Origin: Chlorobiota bacterium
Lineage (GTDB): Bacteria > Bacteroidota > Bacteroidia > Bacteroidales > F082
Length of the DNA stretch: 5,438 nt
Assembly (NCBI GenBank): GCA_030619415.1
Contig: JAUXBM010000139.1
Span: forward strand, 1-5,438
Direction of reading: 5' to 3'
Shown in pieces: positions 1 through 4,594 of the stretch (position 1 is its first letter; each line of letters opens with the position of its first letter). The notes below the pieces were generated by a model, which saw nothing but the letters and a program-made list of their open reading frames with translations, did not search any database and was not told the origin of the DNA. The position numbers and the translations under genes are program-made.

Positions 1-432
1 CGTCACACCCGAAAGGTTGCGGTTGAGGGTCACTTTGAAAGTGATCTGCCCGTTATCATTTACTAACTGATCAATGCTGTTTATTTCGAAGGCAAAAACG
101 ACTTTCTGAAAAAAGAAATCCACATCTTTCAAATAGGCCTGAACATTTTTATTCATGGCCATTTCACGATTTGGATCAAGGTCATCTTCAATCTGGGTTT
201 CTTCACTCTGAAAAATTTTCAGGTAACTTTGGTTGATGATGATATCCTTTTCGGATGGCGCTTTTTCAGGATCGCCAATAAAGTTCAATGTACCTTCCAA
301 ATAGTTAACCAACTGTTTACATTGCTCATCGTATTGCTTAAGTTCACCAGCAGAAAGTTGTGTTGTTTGCTGCGAGAAAGCAGAATTGCAAGCGAACAAG
401 GAAAGCAAAACGGTTATTGTAATGAATCGCAT
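1..432 (-). CDS. Secreted protein of unknown function, C-terminal part outside the window
   Basis: The frame is open from the ATG at 432 to the left edge, giving the first 144 residues; the end is missing. Residues 1-20 form a signal peptide, with likely cleavage near AFS|QQ. Cys15 follows LFA, so a lipoprotein is possible but the lipobox is poor. The mature part has a charged helical stretch, then IGD (52-54), KDIIINQSYLKIF (62-74), EDDLDPNRE (82-90), AYLKDVDFFFQKV (99-111) and a beta-rich end. From memory, this block is the N-terminal domain of larger Bacteroidetes exported proteins, sometimes fused to formylglycine-generating-enzyme-like domains; that could not be checked. The start overlaps the end of the 285-residue gene by 19 bases. 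The same frame has a TAA four codons upstream of the ATG, so 432 is the only reasonable start and translation is probably coupled. Export is well supported; function is unknown. Confidence 0.8.
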   Translation of the reverse strand, partial: MRFITITVLLSLFACNSAFSQQTTQLSAGELKQYDEQCKQLVNYLEGTLNFIGDPEKAPSEKDIIINQSYLKIFQSEETQIEDDLDPNREMAMNKNVQAYLKDVDFFFQKVVFAFEINSIDQLVNDNGQITFKVTLNRNLSGVT

Positions 433-1271
433 AAGCGGTATGATTTAATAAGTTCTTTTTTTTCTTCGTTATTGATATATTTCAGGTTTGAGATCAACCA
501 GCCTGAATTGGTTTCGTTGCGGTTGAAATATGAGAGTTCGAAATACCAGTTCCTAATTTGAAAAAAGTGAAATTTCACGGAATCGATCTGTTTGAATTTT
601 AACTTTCCCGTTTTCATTTGGTAGAAAAATAAAGTCAAAAAATCGGGTCGGTATTTTTGAGAGGCATATACTTGTATCCTGTCGGGCCTTTCGAGGGCTT
701 TGTGCAGATTCATAAAATCCAGCTCATGGCTCATGGGGTGAAGAAAATATTTGGCCTGCTCAGCCGAATCAATGGTTGGAAACAAACTGGGGAAATAGCT
801 GTACCAAACATTAGACAATATCCATTTCGAGCCCAGGTTTTCTTCTTCGAGCGTTAGGTAAAGAATGATGTGTACGTCATCCCCATTGGCTGTGAAAGTT
901 GCCGAAACTTCAGCGTACCAGTTTTTATCCAGGAAATTTAAAAATATCGAGCTGTCTTTGCTTGTCACATCATCTACAAAAAACTGTTTCAGCTTACCCG
1001 CCGTTCTTGGGTTATAGATATCAAACATTGATGGCAGCAATTTCTGCCTTAAGTCGTTGTTATGGTAACGTTCATCTTCTTTCAGTAAAAATTTCCCGTA
1101 CTGGTCTTCTTCCATATTAAACCGCCGTACAAACTGCCCTACCTGTTTATTCATCGTGTAAAGCACAGTCTCGTCTTCAGAAAATCCTTTGAAAGAATTG
1201 TTTTGCGCCGGGATGGTATAAGCGATCAATAAAATAGCCAGCGTTGTGAGTGTTTTTCGGTATATATTCAT
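414..1271 (-). CDS. Secreted protein of unknown function with an internal duplication
   Basis: This is a 285-residue protein with a signal peptide at residues 1-22 (hydrophobic core 8-20, likely cleavage near PAQ|NN). After a helical part (FVRRFNMEEDQYGKFL, 47-62) come two similar halves. Half one has GKLK (92-95), NWYAEVS (117-123) and KWILSNVWY (149-157). Half two has GKLK (222-225), NWYFELS (241-247) and GWLISNLKY (257-265). The linker carries SHELDFM (181-187), which I recall as conserved in unnamed Bacteroidetes proteins. The helix followed by WY-rich strands would suit two NTF2-like or cystatin-like folds, but that is a guess from pattern. No catalytic motif stands out. The ATG at 1271 follows an A/T-rich leader without a Shine-Dalgarno sequence. 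The gene ends 19 bases inside the next gene, so the two are probably cotranslated. It is separated from the upstream gene by 206 bases holding a terminator and a palindrome. Confidence 0.85.
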   Translation of the reverse strand: MNIYRKTLTTLAILLIAYTIPAQNNSFKGFSEDETVLYTMNKQVGQFVRRFNMEEDQYGKFLLKEDERYHNNDLRQKLLPSMFDIYNPRTAGKLKQFFVDDVTSKDSSIFLNFLDKNWYAEVSATFTANGDDVHIILYLTLEEENLGSKWILSNVWYSYFPSLFPTIDSAEQAKYFLHPMSHELDFMNLHKALERPDRIQVYASQKYRPDFLTLFFYQMKTGKLKFKQIDSVKFHFFQIRNWYFELSYFNRNETNSGWLISNLKYINNEEKKELIKSYRLCDSLQ

Positions 1272-1384
1272 AAGCTTAAAAGGGGGCTAAAATTAGTTTA
1301 TTTCTAAAAATGGGAATGTGTGATATTAATTATTCAGTCTGCAATGCGATAAAAAAAGGTTTTATTGAATTTTGACCCAAAACC

Positions 1385-1414
1385 AAAACCGCCCCACTTT
1401 CATGAGACGGTTTT
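1385..1414 (-). terminator. Intrinsic terminator of the lipoprotein operon
   Basis: On the minus strand, bases 1414-1404 (AAAACCGTCTC) pair with 1395-1385 (GGGGCGGTTTT) around an 8-base loop. The 11-pair stem includes two G-U pairs. These exist only in minus-strand RNA; in plus-strand RNA they would be A-C mismatches, so the stem is oriented toward the minus strand. A U-rich tail (UUUUGGUUUUGGG) starts within the stem. It lies about 64 bases after the stop of the 195-residue gene and about 113 bases before the start of the 285-residue gene. It should end the two-gene lipoprotein transcript, at least partly; read-through into the next genes cannot be excluded. Confidence 0.65.
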
Positions 1415-1440
1415 AACTTAAAATAAAATTAGACGTTTCA

Positions 1441-1474
1441 TCTCCCCTCTCTTTTGGAGAGGGGCCAGGGGAGA
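1441..1474. repeat. GC-rich intergenic palindrome with two competing hairpins
   Basis: The element is packed with variants of CCCCTCTC and its complement. Arms 1444-1451 (CCCCTCTC) and 1457-1464 (GAGAGGGG) make a perfect 8-pair hairpin with a 5-base loop. Arms 1441-1448 (TCTCCCCT) and 1467-1474 (AGGGGAGA) make a second perfect 8-pair stem. Both use 1444-1448, so they exclude each other. The element ends 3 bases from the stop codon of the 195-residue gene. I remember very similar CTCTCC...GGAGAGGG elements scattered between genes in many Bacteroidetes genomes, so this is probably a copy of a dispersed family. No T-tract follows on either strand, which argues against it being the terminator. 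Other copies cannot be seen in this window. Confidence 0.6.
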
Positions 1475-1477
1475 GTC

Positions 1478-2065
1478 CTAAATCGTCGTTTCCTTCACCC
1501 GGATATCACCCAGCAACACATCCCAGAAACCGATCAACCGGCCACCGATTTGCGTTTCCTTGCGTTTTACATAAACGGTGATGTCTTTCTTGGTTGTATC
1601 CTGGTAAACCAGGCGGCCTTCTTTGTCGTAGGCACTAAACTTTTGGAAAATGGTGATCACACCTACATACGTACCATCAGGCTGACGTTGCAGGTCGCTC
1701 ACATATTCAATGTTGTACCAATCAATTTCTACCTTATCGTAATTCAGTCGCATCAGCCTTTCGAAGTACTTGCGGGTGGTGTAATAATTGATTTCGGTGC
1801 GCGTAAGCGACGAAACTCCTATCTCACTGCCTTGCATAAACAATTCTTCTGCGCGGTCGATTACCCTATTGGCTTCGCTCCAGGGAGTGTCTTTGCTGCC
1901 AATTAGACTGATGTATTTACTTAAGTCGCGAACTTTTTCAAGTGCCAAACTATCAATGGCTTGCTTGCGTTCGGGGCTAAGGTTGTCTTGTGCTATTGCG
2001 CTTGTCGCTACAAAGCCGATCAACACGATCATTATTAATGCTAATTTTTTCATTTGCTTTACCAT
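1478..2065 (-). CDS. Secreted protein of unknown function, related to neighbouring exported proteins
   Basis: This is a 195-residue protein. A signal peptide covers residues 1-26 (MKKLALIMIVLIGF core, cleavage likely at AIA|QD). The mature part starts with a charged helix, then IG (55-56), PWSE (61-64), YFERL (100-104), NYDKVEIDWYNIEY (108-121), and strands around DGTYVGVITIF (130-140) and DITVYVKRKE (161-170). The order and spacing of these blocks match the N-terminal domain of the protein at 1-432, which suggests remote homology. No enzyme motif is visible. The first ATG (2065) overlaps the lipoprotein gene's end as ATGGTAA. A second in-frame ATG at 2053 begins MKKLALIM and would also give a normal signal peptide, so the true start is uncertain by four residues. 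The overlap or 5-base spacing implies one operon with the lipoprotein, ending at the hairpin at 1385-1414. Confidence 0.85.
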   Translation of the reverse strand: MVKQMKKLALIMIVLIGFVATSAIAQDNLSPERKQAIDSLALEKVRDLSKYISLIGSKDTPWSEANRVIDRAEELFMQGSEIGVSSLTRTEINYYTTRKYFERLMRLNYDKVEIDWYNIEYVSDLQRQPDGTYVGVITIFQKFSAYDKEGRLVYQDTTKKDITVYVKRKETQIGGRLIGFWDVLLGDIRVKETTI

Positions 2066-2724
2066 TTTTTAAGTAATTCCAATTCGGTGATTTTTCCGGC
2101 ACTGTCACGTTGAACACTGACCACTTTGAAATTGTAGCCCTTCACATCTTTCAAATAATTCAGAAAGTTCTGGGCAGAGGTTGGACGATCATAATCATTT
2201 ACTCCATTTTCCTGGCTAATGATGATCAGAACCGGGGCATCGGGACTGGCAAATTGTTGCAGCGCCGAATTAATCTCATTGTTAGCAGCATCAACACTGG
2301 ATGCAGTTGCAATTGCAGCTAATTGGTTGTCAATTCCAGCATATTTCGATTGTTCAGCACGAATCCTCGCCTCTTCTTCCATTCGCAATCGTTCTTCTTC
2401 AGCTTTTCGTTCTTCCTCGGCACGACCAAATTCAATTGCTTTTTCTGCTTCGCCTATCAGTTTTTGTATTTCCGGGTCATCGAAATTATAGGACTTGATT
2501 GTTGCCACCCTTTTGGCTTGCTCGTCAACGGTCCATCCGGATGTTCCGTTGATGATGGCATTCAAATCATTATTAGCCTGTTCAATTTTCTTGGCTTCGG
2601 CAGCAGCAGCCTGTTCTTTGGCTAACTTTTTCTTGCTGTTACAGCTGGAAGCTCCTCCTAATGCAATGGCTGCTACAAGAAAGACCATCAGAAATTTTGA
2701 AAAATTCTTGGGAATGTTCTTCAT
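2059..2724 (-). CDS. Lipoprotein with a charged coiled coil, function unknown
   Basis: This is a 221-residue protein. After a basic N-terminus and a hydrophobic core (11-24), the lipobox ASSC puts the lipidated cysteine at residue 28, followed by NSKKK, so it should be an envelope lipoprotein. Residues 34-52 are Ala/Lys/Glu-rich. A strongly charged helix at about 100-126 (repeats of AEEERKAEEERLRMEEEARIRAE type) is a probable coiled coil. Two similar stretches flank it: NDLNAI to PEIQKLI (52-90) and NQLAAI to PVLIII (133-169). The C-terminal domain has LIIISQ (166-171), NDYDRPTSA (176-184), YLKDVKGYNFKVV (190-202) and GKITELEL (210-217); these resemble blocks in the protein at 1-432. No catalytic residues are recognised. 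The ATG at 2724 follows an A-rich leader. It is the first gene of the unit, with a likely promoter at 2786-2811, and overlaps the next gene by 7 bases. Confidence 0.87.
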   Translation of the reverse strand: MKNIPKNFSKFLMVFLVAAIALGGASSCNSKKKLAKEQAAAAEAKKIEQANNDLNAIINGTSGWTVDEQAKRVATIKSYNFDDPEIQKLIGEAEKAIEFGRAEEERKAEEERLRMEEEARIRAEQSKYAGIDNQLAAIATASSVDAANNEINSALQQFASPDAPVLIIISQENGVNDYDRPTSAQNFLNYLKDVKGYNFKVVSVQRDSAGKITELELLKKW

Positions 2725-2785
2725 TTTTATGTGTGTTTAACTTTGATATTTTTCACTTACTTCAGAGCGTTCTGTATTAAGAATG

Positions 2786-2811
2786 CAAAACTATTTAAAA
2801 AATTGTACAAA
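2786..2811 (-). promoter_or_regulatory. Candidate Bacteroidetes promoter for the lipoprotein operon
   Basis: On the minus strand, bases 2793-2786 read TAGTTTTG, a full match to the Bacteroidetes -7 consensus TAnnTTTG. A TTTG lies upstream at 2811-2808, but the spacing of 14 bases is shorter than the 17-23 usual for the -33 TTG, so only the -7 element is convincing. The region is A/T-rich. Transcription would start near 2780 and give a leader of about 55 bases. Confidence 0.45.
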
Positions 2812-2831
2812 CTTTGCGAAAAATGAATTTA

Positions 2832-2887
2832 GAGACTTGGGTTTCGGGTCTTGAGTCTCGGGTTTCGAGTCTCAAGTTTGGAGATCC
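2832..2887. repeat. Degenerate 7-base tandem repeat with an internal inverted repeat
   Basis: The stretch divides without gaps into eight 7-base units. The six from 2832 to 2873 follow the consensus GRGTYTY closely; examples are GGGTTTC at 2839 and again at 2860, and GAGTCTC at 2853 and again at 2867. The first (GAGACTT) and the last two units are diverged. Since GAGTCTC is nearly its own complement, the array also folds: arms 2850-2860 and 2866-2876 pair with one central mismatch around a 5-base loop. The stretch is purine-T rich, unlike the A/T-rich surroundings. It lies in the 251-base spacer between divergent genes and has no reading frame of note. It may be an intergenic repeat family or a protein-binding site; function is unknown. 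Confidence 0.6.
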
Positions 2888-2915
2888 AGCGTTCTGACTA
2901 ATAAGATTATTGACA

Positions 2916-2990
2916 ATGACTGACCAACGAATGACAATCGAATGACGCCGAGCGAAGCAAATGACCAATTAACCAATGACCAATAAACAC
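2916..2990 (+). repeat. Degenerate 15-base tandem repeat overlapping the radical SAM gene start
   Basis: Five 15-base units start at 2916, 2931, 2946, 2961 and 2976. Four of them begin ATGAC; the third (2946) has diverged. The last two units match at 12 of 15 positions, and the last contains the start codon and first five codons of the radical SAM gene. Because 15 is a multiple of three, the ATGs at 2916, 2931, 2961 and 2976 share one phase. The upstream ones are closed by TGA at 2943-2945 and TAA at 2970-2972, leaving tiny frames of nine codons and three codons before the real gene. Confidence 0.6.
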
Positions 2991-3992
2991 TACACCATCC
3001 CAATCTTCATCCCTGAGCTGGCCTGTCCGTTTCAATGTGTTTTTTGTGATCAGCGCAAGATTACCGGTAAAAACCAAGTGCCTGACGAAGATGCCATTCT
3101 GCAAACAATCGAGTCGCATTTACAATCATTTAAAGAAGAAAACAGAATTGTTGAAATTGGGTTTTTTGGCGGAAGCTTTACCGGTATTCCGATGGATCAA
3201 CAGGAAAAATATCTTTCACTGATTCAGCATTTTATTAAAAAGAAGTTGGTGAATGCTATCCGCTTGTCTACCCGGCCTGATTATATAAATGCGGAGGTGT
3301 TAGCCCTCCTGAAAAAATTCAGCGTTGAAACCATTGAGCTTGGCGCCCAATCATTCGATGATGAAGTTTTGAACCAGTCTTTCAGGGGACATACAGCACA
3401 GCAAACGGTGGAAGCCTCCAAAGCCATTCTCAAACATGGTTTTCAACTCGGATTGCAAATGATGATTGGTTTGCCCGGCGACACTTTTGAAAAATCGATG
3501 AATACCGCTAAGCGTATTGTTGAGTTAGGAGCCGGCAGTACCCGTATTTATCCTACAGTCGTTATCAAAGATACTGCGCTCCACCAGTGGTACAAACAAG
3601 GAAAGTATAAACCGCTGGAAATTGAAGAAGCAGTTGATTGGACGAAACATCTCTTACTTTATTTTGAAGAGAAAAAGGTTAACATCCTAAGAGTTGGATT
3701 GCATCCCTCGGAAGGAATTTTGTGTGGTGATGAGTTGATTGCAGGGCCTTTTCATCAATCTTTCAAAGAACTTGTATTGACCGAAATATGGGGGGATATT
3801 TTAAAATCGGTATTGAAAAATGAGACAGGAAGATCACTGGTATTTCATGTGCCTGAAAAGGAAATCAATTACGCGATTGGTTACCAATCGAGGAACAGGA
3901 AAATGCTCGCAGAGAAATTTGGTTCGGTGAAAATTGTACCTGATAAAAGTCTTTTAGGCAGAGACTATGAAATTGTAGAAATTATCATCTAA
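2976..3992 (+). CDS. Radical SAM protein, Elp3-like catalytic domain without acetyltransferase
   Basis: This is a 338-residue cytoplasmic iron-sulfur enzyme. CPFQCVFC gives the cluster cysteines C17, C21 and C24 (CxxxCxxC). Other radical SAM landmarks follow in order: the glycine-rich FFGGSFTG (63-70), STRPDY (98-103), ELGAQSFDDEVL (121-132) and QMMIGLPGDT (161-170). RIYPTVVIKDTALHQWYKQG (190-209) and the following KYKPLEIEEAV resemble the segment after the radical SAM core in Elp3, the tRNA wobble-uridine modifying enzyme. Elp3 is normally about 500 residues or more with a C-terminal GNAT domain; here only about 100 residues remain after LRVGLHPSEGI (238-248). Stand-alone proteins of this type occur in Bacteroidetes and Firmicutes with no firm substrate, so tRNA modification is only a hypothesis. 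The ATG at 2976 fits family N-termini (KHYTIPIFIP just before the cysteines); upstream in-phase ATGs are stopped. It is probably a single-gene unit, divergent from the lipoprotein operon. Confidence 0.9.
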   Translation: MTNKHYTIPIFIPELACPFQCVFCDQRKITGKNQVPDEDAILQTIESHLQSFKEENRIVEIGFFGGSFTGIPMDQQEKYLSLIQHFIKKKLVNAIRLSTRPDYINAEVLALLKKFSVETIELGAQSFDDEVLNQSFRGHTAQQTVEASKAILKHGFQLGLQMMIGLPGDTFEKSMNTAKRIVELGAGSTRIYPTVVIKDTALHQWYKQGKYKPLEIEEAVDWTKHLLLYFEEKKVNILRVGLHPSEGILCGDELIAGPFHQSFKELVLTEIWGDILKSVLKNETGRSLVFHVPEKEINYAIGYQSRNRKMLAEKFGSVKIVPDKSLLGRDYEIVEIII

Positions 3993-4003
3993 TTAGCTGA
4001 TTT

Positions 4004-4034
4004 ATTACCAGAGTAATGGAGTATTTGGAATACT
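4004..4034. terminator. Small hairpins in the convergent spacer, possible terminator
   Basis: The 68-base spacer between two converging genes has two short inverted repeats: ATTAC/GTAAT (4004-4008 with 4013-4017, loop of four) and AGTATT/AATACT (4020-4025 with 4029-4034, loop of three). Both are perfect but A/T-rich, and neither is followed by a clear T-tract. Position favours a role in ending transcription from either side; sequence support is weak. Confidence 0.3.
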
Positions 4035-4060
4035 GGAGCACGAATAATCCTAATTTCAGG

Positions 4061-4591
4061 TTACAGTTGTTGTGTTAAATAGCTGTCGTTGCCAGCTATC
4101 CCGATGATCTCCCCAAAATACATGCGGTGATAATCTTTTAACGGATAGTTTTTATCAATTGACAGATCGGTAAAATTTTCAGGTTTAAAATCATCCCAAT
4201 ACATTTTACGGCATTCAACCATCAATTCTGCTTCTTTAAAAGATGGAGCGGCTACTATTTTTGAAGGGGAGGGCGTAAGCCTGGTCTCGGCAATTTTATC
4301 GCCATCCCTGCCTGATTTAGTACCTAAAAGATTCAGGTCTTTCTTGTACTTTTTATTAAAAGCGGTCAGTGTAAATGTATCGTATTGCTCCATAAATTCG
4401 AAAGTGAACCTGCCTGGTCTGACCACTACTACCGCCATGGGTTTGTTCCACATAATTCCAAAGTATCCCCAGGCAACAGTCATGGTGTTGTAATGATCTT
4501 TTGCAAAATTCCCGCTTGTCAGCAGAAACCATTTGTTTTTCCAAAGCTCATTAATTCGGACAGTGAAGTCGTTGGTGGGAATTGTTATCAT
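4061..4591 (-). CDS. Flavin reductase-like FMN-binding split-barrel protein
   Basis: This is a 176-residue cytoplasmic protein of normal length for the flavin reductase-like family (PF01613 type), which binds FMN in a split beta-barrel and often reduces flavin with NAD(P)H. Typical features in order are WFLLTSG (21-27), YNTMTVAWG (34-42) as the phosphate-side flavin segment, PMAVVVVRPGRFTFEFM (51-67), DTFTLTAF (71-78), LLGTKSGRDGDKI (88-100) and the late strand HRMYFGEIIGI (155-165). There is no signal peptide or membrane segment. The substrate is unknown; members include true flavin reductases, heme-binding proteins and uncharacterised proteins. The ATG at 4591 comes 3 bases after the stop of the metallophosphoesterase gene, so the two are one operon and translation is probably coupled. 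The leader is A/T-rich with no Shine-Dalgarno sequence. The family call is firm; the exact reaction is not. Confidence 0.87.
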   Translation of the reverse strand: MITIPTNDFTVRINELWKNKWFLLTSGNFAKDHYNTMTVAWGYFGIMWNKPMAVVVVRPGRFTFEFMEQYDTFTLTAFNKKYKKDLNLLGTKSGRDGDKIAETRLTPSPSKIVAAPSFKEAELMVECRKMYWDDFKPENFTDLSIDKNYPLKDYHRMYFGEIIGIAGNDSYLTQQL

Positions 4592-4594
4592 GAT

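Noticed and set aside
229..561. A 110-residue plus-strand frame across the junction of the first two genes
   Set aside because: It is antisense to two coding frames with clear signal peptides and has no recognisable features of its own.
1288..1295. TAATTTTA on the minus strand as a promoter for the 285-residue gene
   Set aside because: The last consensus base differs and no -33 TTG is at a suitable distance, so it is too weak to list.
2219..2740. Plus-strand open frames opposite the lipoprotein gene
   Set aside because: They are antisense frames kept open by the Glu/Ala/Arg-rich coiled coil. They lack family features, and the minus-strand frame has a lipobox and operon context.
2738..2745. 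TAACTTTG on the plus strand as a -7 element for the radical SAM gene
   Set aside because: It matches TAnnTTTG but has no TTG at 17-23 bases upstream and lies about 230 bases before the gene, just outside the lipoprotein start. Chance is likely in A/T-rich DNA.
2910..2938. TTGACA (2910-2915) with GACAAT (2933-2938) as a sigma-70-like promoter for the radical SAM gene
   Set aside because: The spacing is 17 bases, but the -10 is poor and Bacteroidetes use TAnnTTTG rather than TATAAT. The match is also inside the 15-base repeat.
2832..2990. CRISPR array in the repeat-rich spacer
   Set aside because: The repeats are 7- and 15-base tandem units without spacers, and no cas gene is nearby.
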